Below are positions 27,808-36,333 of a stretch of DNA of 36,333 nt, piece by piece; within the stretch, counting starts at the first letter, position 1; every line of letters begins with the position of its first letter. The DNA is taken from contig NZ_PPQR01000023.1 in NCBI RefSeq assembly GCF_002902085.1, forward strand, positions 1 through 36,333, in the 5' to 3' direction. Made by a program: the position numbers and the translations under genes. The notes beneath the pieces are model-generated. The model saw only the letters and a program-made list of their open reading frames with translations. It was not told the origin of the DNA and did not search any database. This stretch comes from Staphylococcus simiae. Its GTDB lineage: Bacteria > Bacillota > Bacilli > Staphylococcales > Staphylococcaceae.

Positions 27808-29304
27808 TTATTTACCTCCTAAGACACTTTTAATATATGTTGTTGGATTATAGAAACTTTGTGCACCTTCTTTTATGATTGGATATAAATAATCTGCACA
27901 TAAGCCAAACAGCACTATAACAACAACAGAGATACAAGCGATAGACGTTATATAAGTGACATTAACTTTATTATTTACATCATAACCTTTAGCTTGACCA
28001 TAAAATCCTTGAAGGAAAATACGGATAACTGAATATAAGACAACTAAACTAGAAAGTAAGATAATAATTCCACTTAAATAAAATCCTTTTTCAAAAGTAG
28101 CTTGTACGATATAAAACTTACCATAGAAACCGCTTAGTGGTGGAATACCAGCCAAACTTAATGCTGCGATAAAGAAAGACCATCCAAGGACAGGATAGCG
28201 TTTGATCAAACCACCAAATTGTCTTAAATCAGCTGTACCAGTAATTTTAATCATAACTCCAATTAATAAAAACAACGATAATTTCACTAACATATCATGT
28301 AAGGTATAGTAAATTGCACCAATCATACCAGATTGTGTCATCATTGCAATACCCACAAGTATGACACCGACAGCTATCATAATATTATAGAGAATGATTT
28401 TTTTAATATCATAGTAAGCTATAGCTCCAACACAACCAAATATAATTGTCATTAAAGCTAAAAATAATATGACATAATGTGAAAAATTAACTGAATCACT
28501 AAAGAATAAACTTAACGTTCTTGCTATAGCGTATACACCCACTTTAGTTAATAAAGCTCCGAAAAAGGCAATGATTGGTATAGGTGGTGCATAATAAGCG
28601 CTCGGTAGCCAGACAAACATTGGAAAGACACCAGCTTTAGTAGCAAAAACGAAAATAAACATAATAAAGACGATATTTACTAATCCACTGTCGTGAGACG
28701 ATAGATTTGTCAATTTATTACTAATATCAGCTAAATTTAACGTTCCAACAACGGAGTATAGTATAGCTACACCCATTACAAAGAAGGATGAGGATACTAC
28801 ATTAACTAAGATATACTTAATCGTCTCTTGAAGTTGGATTTTAGTCGATCCAATGACTAATAAGAAATAAGAAGACATTAAAAATACTTCAAAGAATACA
28901 AACATGTTAAAGATATCACCAGTAGTAAATGCACCAATAATACCAATTAACATGAACATCATTGAAAAATAATAATAATACGTTTCACGTTCAATACCGA
29001 TTGAACGGTATGAATATAAAATAATAAAAGTTGTAATGATAATACTAGTTACAATGAGTAAAGCACTAAAAATATCTACTACAAAAACAATACTATATGG
29101 TGCTTTCCATGATCCTAATTCAACTTTTATAGGGCCTTGTTGTAAAACATGGCTCAAATTTACTATAGCTATAATTAATGTTAGTAAGGTACCGCTTAAA
29201 GCAACATAACGTTTTATTATAGGACGTTTACCAATAAAGACGAGTAATATTGCTGTGATAAGTGGTATGACTAATGGTAAAACGAGCATATTACTTTCAA
29301 TCAT
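27808..29304 (-). CDS. mnhD1: Na+/H+ antiporter subunit MnhD1
   Basis: 498 residues, a proton-channel-like subunit of the NuoN/NuoM type with about 14 transmembrane helices. The conserved region [14 protein letters not shown] carries the key glutamate. Lysine-bearing helices ([21 protein letters not shown]) and [14 protein letters not shown] follow. It overlaps mnhC by 8 bases. With MnhA it forms the ion-translocating core. Confidence 0.96.
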   Translation of the reverse strand: MIESNMLVLPLVIPLITAILLVFIGKRPIIKRYVALSGTLLTLIIAIVNLSHVLQQGPIKVELGSWKAPYSIVFVVDIFSALLIVTSIIITTFIILYSYRSIGIERETYYYYFSMMFMLIGIIGAFTTGDIFNMFVFFEVFLMSSYFLLVIGSTKIQLQETIKYILVNVVSSSFFVMGVAILYSVVGTLNLADISNKLTNLSSHDSGLVNIVFIMFIFVFATKAGVFPMFVWLPSAYYAPPIPIIAFFGALLTKVGVYAIARTLSLFFSDSVNFSHYVILFLALMTIIFGCVGAIAYYDIKKIILYNIMIAVGVILVGIAMMTQSGMIGAIYYTLHDMLVKLSLFLLIGVMIKITGTADLRQFGGLIKRYPVLGWSFFIAALSLAGIPPLSGFYGKFYIVQATFEKGFYLSGIIILLSSLVVLYSVIRIFLQGFYGQAKGYDVNNKVNVTYITSIACISVVVIVLFGLCADYLYPIIKEGAQSFYNPTTYIKSVLGGK

Positions 29305-29638
29305 CTTGTGGCGCTCCTTTCATATTTTCAACGTTATCTGTCCCTAATTCTTTATATGTTCTGAAAGCTAATACTAAGAAAAAGGCAGTTGTTGCAAATG
29401 CGATAACAATGGCAGTTAAGATTAAAGCTTGAGGTATAGGATCAACATAGCTTGAAATTCCTTTTTCGTAAATAGGAACCGTACCATGTTTTAGTCCACC
29501 CATTGTAATTAAAAATAAATTGGCTGCATGTGTTAAAAGGGTAGTACCCATAACAATTCGTATCAAACTTTTAGACAAAACGAGGTAGACACTAATTGCT
29601 GTGAGTATACCACTAACAAATATCATAATAATTTCCAC
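29297..29638 (-). CDS. mnhC1: Na+/H+ antiporter subunit MnhC1
   Basis: 113 residues, NuoK-like with three transmembrane helices. The chosen start is GTG at 29638, which shares its G with the mnhB stop (TAGTG); the open frame extends further upstream inside mnhB, which is not expected to be translated. Motif: [17 protein letters not shown] and [17 protein letters not shown]. Confidence 0.93.
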   Translation of the reverse strand: MEIIMIFVSGILTAISVYLVLSKSLIRIVMGTTLLTHAANLFLITMGGLKHGTVPIYEKGISSYVDPIPQALILTAIVIAFATTAFFLVLAFRTYKELGTDNVENMKGAPQDD

Positions 29639-30066
29639 TAGTCGTTCTCTCCAATCGAAATAATAATTGTCATGACAGTACCTACCACTGCACATAAGAC
29701 GCCAAAGTCAAAGAATACTGCTGTCGTCATATGCATAGGTTGTAATAAAGGTATTGGAATATCAAAAGTGACATGTGTAAAGAAATTTTTGCCCATAAAC
29801 CAACTAGCAATTGGTGTACCGACACAAAATGTTAAACCAATACCGATAAGTAATTTAAAATCTAACGGAAATACTTTACGCATTGTTTCTATATTGAATG
29901 CAATTGTGATAATAACCAACGCGCTGGCAAATAATAAACCGCCAACAAAGCCTCCGCCAGGTGTATAATGTCCAGCTAAGAAAAGTGAAAAACCAAAAAT
30001 CATAACCATGAAGAAGATAATAATTGCAGCAAATTGCAAAATAATATCATTTTGTTGTCTATTCAT
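29638..30066 (-). CDS. mnhB1: Na+/H+ antiporter subunit MnhB1
   Basis: 142 residues, four transmembrane helices, with the MrpB motif [20 protein letters not shown] and a C-terminal [21 protein letters not shown]. The start overlaps the mnhA end by 8 bases. It is an essential subunit of the Mrp-type complex. Confidence 0.95.
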   Translation of the reverse strand: MNRQQNDIILQFAAIIIFFMVMIFGFSLFLAGHYTPGGGFVGGLLFASALVIITIAFNIETMRKVFPLDFKLLIGIGLTFCVGTPIASWFMGKNFFTHVTFDIPIPLLQPMHMTTAVFFDFGVLCAVVGTVMTIIISIGEND

Positions 30067-32461
30067 GATTTTTCACCTCACTTTGTTGTTTGGGCTTTTT
30101 TCTCAGTTTGATCATTGTATAAACTGCTAATCCTGCAATACCAAGTACGGAAGATTCAAATAAAGTATCCATACCACGGAAATCTACTAAAATGACGTTA
30201 ACCATATTTTTACCGTGTGCTAAATCATATACATGATCTTGATAATATTTAGCTATTGAAGCGTAATGTCTATTACCGTAAGCAATTAAACCAATGACGA
30301 TAACGACCAAACCTACACCAGCAGATATAAGTGCATTAGTAATTTTGAAACTACGTTTTTCATTGTATCTATTTAAATTAGGTAAATGATAGAAACATAA
30401 TAAGAATAAGGCAGTCGAAATGGATTCAACTACAAATTGTGTTAAAGCTAAGTCAGGTGCTTTAAAGAATATAAAGAGTACTGAAACAGCATAGCCCACA
30501 GCGCTTAACATAATAATGCTAAATAATCTTGATTTAGCAAAGACAATTAGGAATGCTGCACTTAGTAATAAAACGACTATACCTAGTTCAAAGAGTCTTA
30601 TTGGACTTACATCTTTAAAGCTTACGTGAAATGGCACGCTTAATAATGTTGTGACGGTTAATAGTATTAATACACCAAAAATAATGACTAAATTATTACG
30701 TGAATAATTAGTGACATAGCTATCAGTCATATTTTTAGAAATACTAGGCATATAATCACCACTACGGTTATACCAATAATTTAACGTTAATTGAGTTGGT
30801 TGCTGTTGTAATAAGCGTATCCAATAACTAAACGTTAATATGAGTAAGATACCAGTAATATAAATAGCTAATGTTGAAATGAACGCTGGTGTAATACCAT
30901 GGAATAAATGAAACTCAATATTATCAATTGTTGACTGATTAATTGCAAGTGTTGCTGGTTGAATAATAGAGTTGGTTAATATTCCAGGGAATAAACCAAA
31001 GATAATAACTAATATTGCTAAAATAGCTGGTGAAATTAACATTAATATTGAAACTTCATGTGCTTGTTTTGGTAGCTTTTCCGGTTGATAATGACCGAAG
31101 AAAATAGACATAATAAATTTAATAGAATAGACAAAGGTAAAGATACTACCAATAATAGCTACAATAGGGAATAGTATACCTAACCCATTTAAGCTAAAGA
31201 TATTAGCGTGTGTAACATTGATCATAGCGTCTAAGAATGACTCTTTAGATAGGAAACCATTGAAAGGCGGTATACCAGCCATACTTAAAGCTGTAATAAT
31301 AGTAATAGTAAAAGAAATAGGCATAATTGTTAATAAACCGCCTAATTTTTTGATATCACGTGTACCAGTTGCATGGTCTACTGCACCAGTCACCATGAAT
31401 AATGCACCTTTAAATGTTGCATGGTTTATTAAATGAAATATTGCTGCTGTAAAAGCTGCTGCGTATAGTTGACTATTGGCGCCTTGAAAATGATAACTTA
31501 CTGCACCAATGCCAAGCATTGACATAATCATTCCTAATTGAGATACAGTGGAAAATGCAAGGATTCCTTTCAAATCTTGTTGCTTTGTAGCGTTTAATGA
31601 TGCCCAAAACAAAGTAACCAATCCAACAACAGTAACAGTCCAAATCCATCCAGCAGATAGGGCAAATATTGGTGTCATTCGAGCAATTAAATATAGTCCA
31701 GCTTTAACCATTGTTGCTGAGTGTAGATAAGCACTTACTGGTGTAGGTGCTTCCATTGCATCTGGTAACCAAATATAAAATGGAAATTGAGCTGATTTAG
31801 TAAATGCACCAATCATGATTAAAATCATGGCAAAGATAAAGTATGGACTGTTGTGAATGTCACTAATATGTTGAATCATATATTGAATGCTAAATGAATG
31901 CGTAGATAGCGATAGTAAAATTAAGCCACCTAATAAAGATAATCCACCTAGAACTGTAATAATTAAGGATTTTTGTGCACCATATATAGATGCTTGGCGT
32001 TCTCTCCAAAATGAAATTAATAAAAAGCTTGAAAAAGAAGTTAATTCCCAGAATAAATATAGAATAATGACATTATCTGATAGAACTACTCCTAACATAG
32101 CACCCATAAATAGTAATAAATAACAATAAAAATTACCAAGTTGTTCAGATTTACTTAAATAACCAATCGAATATAATACAACTAAACTTCCGATTCCTGT
32201 AATAAGCAAACTAAACAGTAAACTTAAACCATCAAGATATAAATTAAAATTCATACCAAAATGAGGCATCCAATTTAAGTTTTTCATTATAGTATGACCT
32301 GACATCGTCGTTTGAATAAAAGACAGTAAATAGATAAATATGACGATAGGTACAGGCAATACAAACCATCCTAAATGTATACGTTTAAAAAATCTATACA
32401 GGATAGGAATAATGAGTGCGAATATTAACGGCAAGATGACCGCAATATGTAACCAACTCAT
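30059..32461 (-). CDS. mnhA1: Na+/H+ antiporter subunit MnhA1
   Basis: 800 residues, as expected for the large MrpA/NuoL-like subunit. The N-terminal two thirds are antiporter-like: [19 protein letters not shown] with the key glutamate, [35 protein letters not shown], and [21 protein letters not shown]. The C-terminal third is a MrpA-specific membrane domain ending in a lysine-rich tail. AAAGGAGGAC lies 7 bases before ATG 32461. It is the first gene of mnhA-G, a single seven-gene unit with overlapping or abutting cistrons. Position next to ndhF, menI and ppiB identifies it as Mnh1 rather than the paralogous Mnh2. Confidence 0.97.
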   Translation of the reverse strand: MSWLHIAVILPLIFALIIPILYRFFKRIHLGWFVLPVPIVIFIYLLSFIQTTMSGHTIMKNLNWMPHFGMNFNLYLDGLSLLFSLLITGIGSLVVLYSIGYLSKSEQLGNFYCYLLLFMGAMLGVVLSDNVIILYLFWELTSFSSFLLISFWRERQASIYGAQKSLIITVLGGLSLLGGLILLSLSTHSFSIQYMIQHISDIHNSPYFIFAMILIMIGAFTKSAQFPFYIWLPDAMEAPTPVSAYLHSATMVKAGLYLIARMTPIFALSAGWIWTVTVVGLVTLFWASLNATKQQDLKGILAFSTVSQLGMIMSMLGIGAVSYHFQGANSQLYAAAFTAAIFHLINHATFKGALFMVTGAVDHATGTRDIKKLGGLLTIMPISFTITIITALSMAGIPPFNGFLSKESFLDAMINVTHANIFSLNGLGILFPIVAIIGSIFTFVYSIKFIMSIFFGHYQPEKLPKQAHEVSILMLISPAILAILVIIFGLFPGILTNSIIQPATLAINQSTIDNIEFHLFHGITPAFISTLAIYITGILLILTFSYWIRLLQQQPTQLTLNYWYNRSGDYMPSISKNMTDSYVTNYSRNNLVIIFGVLILLTVTTLLSVPFHVSFKDVSPIRLFELGIVVLLLSAAFLIVFAKSRLFSIIMLSAVGYAVSVLFIFFKAPDLALTQFVVESISTALFLLCFYHLPNLNRYNEKRSFKITNALISAGVGLVVIVIGLIAYGNRHYASIAKYYQDHVYDLAHGKNMVNVILVDFRGMDTLFESSVLGIAGLAVYTMIKLRKKPKQQSEVKNHE

Positions 32462-32488
32462 TAAGTTGTCCTCCTTTAAAAAATATTT

Positions 32489-32526
32489 ATGCTACTCATT
32501 ATACATGAATAGCATAGTTCTGAAAA
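32489..32526 (-). promoter_or_regulatory. mnh promoter with an inverted repeat over the -10
   Basis: On the minus strand, TTTTCA (32521-32526), 17 bp, then TATAAT (32498-32503). An inverted repeat, ATGCTACTCAT (32489-32499) and ATGAATAGCAT (32505-32515), 10 of 11 paired, straddles the -10. It could be an operator or a 5' hairpin. A decayed STAR fragment lies just upstream (32529-32553). Confidence 0.5.
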
Positions 32527-32528
32527 AC

Positions 32529-32553
32529 GTCTCAACTCCTTGTAGAAACTGAT
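32529..32553 (-). repeat. Decayed STAR module fragment upstream of mnhA
   Basis: Read on the minus strand it gives ATCAGTTTCTACAA, GGAGTTG and GAGAC, the same order as the 3' half of the module at 20636-20674. It abuts the -35 of the mnh promoter. Confidence 0.5.
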
Positions 32554-32590
32554 TTTTAGTTATCTTTAAATAAGAAGAAACACGTCATTT

Positions 32591-32974
32591 TTAATTGAAA
32601 TTTTTTTTATATTGGATTGAATAATCTTCTTTTAAACGTGCCAAACTTGCTAATGACATCTCAGCATGAGTAGTTCCACTCTCTTTAAGTTCATTCTCCA
32701 ATTTAGTAATAGCTTGTTGTAGTGAATCTTCGTAACTCATTTCTTCAACATTAAAGTCTCTCAATTGTGAACGTTTTGCATAGCGCTTTTCAAAATGACT
32801 CAATGCTTTACGTTCATGAAAAAAGACACCTTCCGTATCATTTGGACTGTGAAGATCGCCTTGTTTAGGGTGTTTAATCACTTGTTCAACTTGTACAAGT
32901 ACTTCATCATCATTTTCTTCAACGATTGCTACGCCGTACACGCCCGTTTTATGTGAAAATCTATATAGCTTCAT
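32591..32974 (-). CDS. kapB: KapB-like protein (kinase-associated protein B family)
   Basis: 127 residues, close to the length of B. subtilis KapB. The N-terminal half is an SH3-like beta domain (KTGVYGVAIVEENDDEVLVQVEQVIKHPKQGDLHSPN, FFHERKALSHFEKR). The C-terminal half is helical and charged. GGGAGG precedes ATG 32974. In Bacillus KapB assists the sporulation kinase KinB, but staphylococci do not sporulate and no kinase is adjacent, so that role cannot apply here. Despite the usual lipoprotein label, I see no signal peptide or lipobox. Confidence 0.8.
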   Translation of the reverse strand: MKLYRFSHKTGVYGVAIVEENDDEVLVQVEQVIKHPKQGDLHSPNDTEGVFFHERKALSHFEKRYAKRSQLRDFNVEEMSYEDSLQQAITKLENELKESGTTHAEMSLASLARLKEDYSIQYKKNFN

Positions 32975-33037
32975 GCTATTTTCCTCCCTTAAAAATATGT
33001 TAATATATATGTATCATAACATGAATGGAGAATATAA

Positions 33038-33631
33038 ATGGCTAACTATCCTCAGTTAAATAAAGAAGTTCAACAAGATGAAGTTAAAGTAGTAATGCAT
33101 ACTAATAAAGGTGACATGACTTTTAAATTGTTTCCAAAAATCGCACCAAAAACAGTAGAAAATTTTGTGACACATGCTAAAAATGGTTACTATGATGGAA
33201 TTACTTTCCATCGTGTGATTAATGATTTCATGGTGCAAGGTGGAGATCCAACTGCTACAGGTATGGGTGGAGAAAGCATCTACGGTGGCTCATTTGAAGA
33301 TGAATTTTCTTTAGAAGCGTTTAACTTATATGGTGCTTTATCAATGGCAAATGCTGGTCCAAACACGAATGGTTCACAATTTTTCATTGTGCAAATGAAA
33401 GAAGTACCTCAAAATATGCTAAGTCAATTAGCAGATGGCGGATGGCCACAACCAATTGTTGAAGCATATGGCAAGAATGGTGGAACACCATGGTTAGATC
33501 AAAAACATACAGTATTTGGTCAATTAATTGAAGGTGAATCAACATTAGAAGATATTGCTAATACTAAAGTGGGGCCACAAGATAAGCCTGTACATGACGT
33601 TGTCATTGAATCAATTGATGTAGAAGAATAA
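33038..33631 (+). CDS. ppiB: Cyclophilin-type peptidyl-prolyl cis-trans isomerase
   Basis: 197 residues with no signal peptide, hence cytoplasmic. The cyclophilin active-site signature is [19 protein letters not shown], containing the catalytic Arg and Phe/Gln, followed by [16 protein letters not shown] and [11 protein letters not shown] Firmicute-type insertion ([28 protein letters not shown]) lies before HTVFG. It is divergent from kapB with a 63-bp gap. GGAG at 33027-33030 serves ATG 33038. Confidence 0.95.
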   Translation: MANYPQLNKEVQQDEVKVVMHTNKGDMTFKLFPKIAPKTVENFVTHAKNGYYDGITFHRVINDFMVQGGDPTATGMGGESIYGGSFEDEFSLEAFNLYGALSMANAGPNTNGSQFFIVQMKEVPQNMLSQLADGGWPQPIVEAYGKNGGTPWLDQKHTVFGQLIEGESTLEDIANTKVGPQDKPVHDVVIESIDVEE

Positions 33632-33664
33632 GTTATTACTTTTTAAAATATAAGTATAATTAAG

Positions 33665-33705
33665 ACAAGGTGATTACAATTATCGTGATCATCTTGTTTT
33701 ATTTT
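33665..33705 (+). terminator. Terminator of ppiB
   Basis: ACAAGGTGATTAC (33665-33677) pairs with 33685-33697 over 13 bp with two wobbles, loop of 7, followed by TTTATTTTTG. Confidence 0.85.
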
Positions 33706-33735
33706 TGTTGTATAAAGTTAAAAGAGTAATATTAA

Positions 33736-34168
33736 GATTTTCTAAATTTTGAGACGGATAAACAAAAAAAGAATAATTTAAAATACGAATTATTTTGAAG
33801 CCGAGATACCCGAGGTAGGGACCCAACATAGAGAATTTCACGAAGAAATTCTACGGACAATGCAGGGACCCGTCATAGAAAAATTTTATAACTAAAATTT
33901 TTACTTTAATGTGCCAGACGGGCAAGGTTGGGCAAGGGCCCCAGCAGAGAAAAATTCTTAGCAAAGAATTTTTACAATAGTGTGCAAGTTGGGCAAGAGC
34001 TAGTAAAGATTGTAAACCTAACTAGTTTTAAAGGATTACAATTGATTGCTGGCGCAACAATTGCATAAGAGCTAGTAAAGATTGTAAATCTAACTAGCTC
34101 TAAATGTGCAGGCTGGGGTGCGAGACTTTATAAAATAATTATGTAACAGTCCAATTCGGGATAGCACC
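33736..34168 (+). repeat. STAR-type repeat cassette D with nested modules
   Basis: A 433-bp element. Left end GATTTTCTA (33736-33744), 8 bp, GACGGATAAACAA (33753-33765); right end TTATGTAACAGTC (34139-34151), 8 bp, GATAGCACC (34160-34168). Modules: 33822-33932 (CCCAAC/GTTGGG), which encloses 33869-33922 (CCCGTC/GACGGG) in its tail, as in cassette C; 33939-33993, whose CCCCAGC pairs with GTTGGG only through a G-T; part of the dispersed module (33997-34066); a GAGCTAGT/ACTAGCTC hairpin (34068-34101); and an orphan GCTGGGG arm at 34112-34118. No clear flanking duplication. Confidence 0.85.
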
Positions 34169-34297
34169 CATGAATATCATCTTAGTTGTGTAAGTATTTT
34201 ACAGAAAATTGTAATATTTTAATGTTTTAAATAGTCCCGAATTTCTATTTATGCTATGATAATAATGTTAAGTAAATCGAAATAAGGGGTTATTAAG

Positions 34298-34675
34298 TTG
34301 AATAACTACAAAATTGGCCAACATATCAAGGTACGTGTGACTGGTATTCAACCTTATGGTGCGTTTGTAGAAACCCCTAACCATACTGAAGGATTAATCC
34401 ATATTTCAGAGATTATGGATGATTACGTGCATAATTTGAAAAAATTTTTATCAGAAGGTCAAATAGTTAAAGCTAAAATTTTGTCTATTGATGATGAAGG
34501 AAAACTAAATTTATCTTTAAAAGATAATGATTACTTTAAAAATTATGAACGTAAAAAAGAAAAACAATCAGTATTGGATGAAATAAAAGAAACAGAAAAA
34601 TATGGGTTTCAAACACTTGAAGAACGTTTACCGGTCTGGATTAAGCAGTCAAAACAGGCAATTAAAAATGACTGA
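34298..34675 (+). CDS. S1 RNA-binding domain protein (general stress protein 13 / YugI-like)
   Basis: 125 residues from TTG 34298, with AAGGGG at 34284-34289 (8-nt spacing). The S1 domain occupies residues 1-73 or so: IGQHIKVRVTGIQPYGAFVE, GLIHISEIMDDYVHNL, EGQIVKAKILSIDDEGKLNLSLKD. A charged, helical C-terminal tail follows. The family includes B. subtilis YugI (GSP13) and streptococcal CvfD, small ribosome- or RNA-associated regulators. The non-ATG start may keep expression low. Confidence 0.88.
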   Translation: MNNYKIGQHIKVRVTGIQPYGAFVETPNHTEGLIHISEIMDDYVHNLKKFLSEGQIVKAKILSIDDEGKLNLSLKDNDYFKNYERKKEKQSVLDEIKETEKYGFQTLEERLPVWIKQSKQAIKND

Positions 34676-34697
34676 ATTGATAAAAACGTGCCACAAG

Positions 34698-34740
34698 ATA
34701 ACAGTACTATCCGAAAAAATTGGGTAGTACTGTTATTTTT
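34698..34740 (+). terminator. Terminator of the S1-domain gene
   Basis: A 15-bp stem from ATAACAGTACTATCC (34698-34712) with the arm ending at 34736, one G-T, loop of 9, followed by TTTTTGTTTT. Confidence 0.88.
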
Positions 34741-34919
34741 GTTTTGAATAAAAAGTATAAAATCTTATACGTTAGCCACTGCAAAAAGATGACCTGGACT
34801 TTAATATATAGAAATTTTTTACGAAACTTAGCGTTTATAAATAATATCAAACAGATGATTGGAGTTATAACAAGCTTGATGTTATAGTCATTACATTAAT
34901 TTTAGGAGGCGTATGATCA

Positions 34920-36047
34920 ATGAATAGTAAATATGAACCTTTATTCGAACCGTTAACACTTCCCAATGGTGTTCAACTTAGAAATCGTTTTGTCTTAGCG
35001 CCATTAACACATATATCATCTAATGATGATGGTACGATTTCAGAAGAAGAGTTACCTTATATTGAAAAACGTTCTAAAGATGTGGCGATTGCTATTAATG
35101 CTGCAAGTAATGTTAATGATATTGGTCAAGCATTTCCAGGACAACCATCAGTGGCACATGATTCTGATATACCAGGTTTAAAAAGATTAGCAGCTGCAAT
35201 GAAGAAAAATGGAGCTAAAGCACTTGTTCAAATACATCATGGTGGCGCTCAAGCACTTACGAATTTAACACCTGATGGTGATGCCGTTGCACCAAGTGCA
35301 ATTTCATTAAAAAGTTTTGGACAACAACATGAGCATCATGCTAGAGAAATAACAGCTACAGAAATAGAACAAACAATTAAAGATTTTGGAGAAGCAACTC
35401 GACGTGTAGCTGAAGCAGGTTTTGATGGTGTAGAAATCCATGGTGCAAATCATTACTTAATACATCAATTTGTGTCTCCATATTATAATCGTCGTAATGA
35501 TATATGGGCAGATAACTATAAATTTGCACTAGCAGTAGTTGATGAAGTAGTAAAAGCGAAAGAAACATATGCCAACGAGGACTTTATTGTAGGATATAGA
35601 TTGTCTCCGGAAGAAGCTGAATCTCCAGGTATAACAATGGATATTACAGAACAATTGGTTAATAAGCTTTGTCAAACCGCAATTGATTATATTCATGTAT
35701 CTATGATGGATACACATGCTAAAACACGAGAAGGTCAATACGAAGGACAAGAACGTTTACCTTTAATCAAACGTTTTGTTAATGGTCGTAAACCAATTAT
35801 TGGAATAGGGTCAGTGTTTACAGCAGATGATGCCTTAGATGCCATTGAAAATGTAGGCGTCGACCTAGTGGCACTTGGCAGAGAAATTTTATTAGATCCA
35901 CAATTCATCGACAAGATTAAACAAGGTCGTGAACAAGATATTGTTAATTACTTTGATCCACAAAGAGAAGACCTACATCAGCTAACACCGAAATTGTGGG
36001 AACAATTTAATAAAGGTTTTTACCCTGTACCTCGCAAAGACAAATAA
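34920..36047 (+). CDS. ofrA: Old yellow enzyme family flavin oxidoreductase (OfrA-like)
   Basis: 375 residues, FMN-binding TIM barrel. It begins LFEPLTLPNGVQLRNRFVLAPLTH, followed by LVQIHHGGAQ and the family signature EIHGANHYLIHQFVSPYYNRRND, with the C-terminal FMN-phosphate site (IGIGSVFTADDALDAIENVGVDLVALGREIL). Such enzymes reduce activated C=C bonds with NAD(P)H. The S. aureus gene downstream of mnh and ppiB is named ofrA and is linked to electrophile and thiol stress. AGGAGG (34904-34909) lies 10 bases before ATG 34920. Confidence 0.88.
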   Translation: MNSKYEPLFEPLTLPNGVQLRNRFVLAPLTHISSNDDGTISEEELPYIEKRSKDVAIAINAASNVNDIGQAFPGQPSVAHDSDIPGLKRLAAAMKKNGAKALVQIHHGGAQALTNLTPDGDAVAPSAISLKSFGQQHEHHAREITATEIEQTIKDFGEATRRVAEAGFDGVEIHGANHYLIHQFVSPYYNRRNDIWADNYKFALAVVDEVVKAKETYANEDFIVGYRLSPEEAESPGITMDITEQLVNKLCQTAIDYIHVSMMDTHAKTREGQYEGQERLPLIKRFVNGRKPIIGIGSVFTADDALDAIENVGVDLVALGREILLDPQFIDKIKQGREQDIVNYFDPQREDLHQLTPKLWEQFNKGFYPVPRKDK

Positions 36048-36062
36048 CATAAACCCCTTGAT

Positions 36063-36103
36063 ACCACTGAATTTTGTAGCTATAAAAATTCAGTGGTTTT
36101 TTA
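36063..36103 (+). terminator. Terminator of ofrA
   Basis: ACCACTGAATTTT (36063-36075) pairs perfectly over 13 bp with 36085-36097, loop of 9, followed by a T-run. It lies 15 bp after the stop. Confidence 0.93.
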
Positions 36104-36333
36104 GTTTTTTAAAAGAAAAAAATATAAAGAAATAATCAATTTGTTTTAGTGTAAAATTATCAAATATTTTACTTGTAAATGAGACAAAGAGTATGTCATT
36201 ATAAATGTAAGGGTTTTCAAAATAGACAAATTTATCTATCTTCCAATAATAAATATTTTATTGAGTGAATAGCATCTGCTTTGAAAACTAATAATAAATT
36301 GAATAATATTTCATGTATAATAGTTATAAATGA

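Noticed and set aside
29672..32552. Several plus-strand frames of 60-98 residues opposite mnhA and mnhB
   Set aside because: All are antisense to membrane-protein genes; their composition is explained by the reverse complement of hydrophobic codons.
16476..34168. CRISPR array hypothesis for the repeat regions
   Set aside because: Repeats are neither evenly spaced nor separated by unique spacers, and there are no cas genes; the units are hairpin modules.
36281..36321. Promoter near the right edge (TATAAT at 36316-36321)
   Set aside because: The -10 is perfect but no -35 lies at a suitable distance (TTGAAA at 36281 is 29 bp away), and the gene it would serve is outside the window.

Overview
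The window is a low-GC Firmicute chromosome segment from a Staphylococcus very close to S. aureus. The gene order from a CNNM protein through lipA, dltXABCD, nfu, two type II NADH dehydrogenases, mnhA-G, ppiB and an old yellow enzyme matches the S. aureus core order. Some proteins are nearly identical to S. aureus ones as I remember them (LipA, DltC). Others are clearly diverged (nitronate monooxygenase, MnhG, the AmpA homologue). This suggests a sister species rather than S. aureus itself; S. simiae or another member of the S. aureus complex is my guess, not a proof.

Layout. 46-1269 is a Fic-domain protein, probably an accessory gene, followed by a copy of a dispersed repeat. 1526-6850 is a plus-strand run: CNNM/CBS membrane protein, nitronate monooxygenase, DUF72, TauE/SafE transporter and YunD-type metallophosphatase. 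6934-11027 holds lipA, the small conserved yutD, DUF3055 and yutE/yutF genes, and a D-2-hydroxyacid dehydrogenase. 11370-15625 is the teichoic acid D-alanylation operon dltXABCD, including the 50-residue dltX. 15810-20362 is a redox and iron-sulfur block: nfu, yuzD, ndhC, yuzB, an A-type carrier and ndhF. 21109-25825 holds an AmpA homologue, a YuiF-like antiporter, a MenI-like thioesterase and a flavoprotein. 26700-32461 is the minus-strand mnhA1-G1 Na+/H+ antiporter operon. Then come kapB, ppiB, an S1-domain protein and an OfrA-like enzyme.

The genes fit a theme of respiration and the cell envelope. Two NDH-2 enzymes feed electrons to menaquinone, whose synthesis uses MenI. Nfu and the A-type carrier supply Fe-S clusters, which LipA consumes. 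Mnh and the YuiF-like carrier handle ion gradients, and Dlt tunes envelope charge.

The most unusual content is non-coding. Several intergenic regions carry complex repeat cassettes of the STAR type. Read closely, they share terminal inverted repeats with a fixed 8-bp internal spacing, and two copies are flanked by 8-bp direct repeats (8/8 and 7/8) that look like target-site duplications. Inside them are tandem and nested double-stem hairpin modules whose outer and inner stems change together between copies. Also notable are an intact M17 aminopeptidase homologue that has lost most of its metal and catalytic residues, a 46-bp perfect palindrome, and candidate operators at the mnh and ndhF promoters.

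The last 230 bases (36104-36333) show no gene that I can support.
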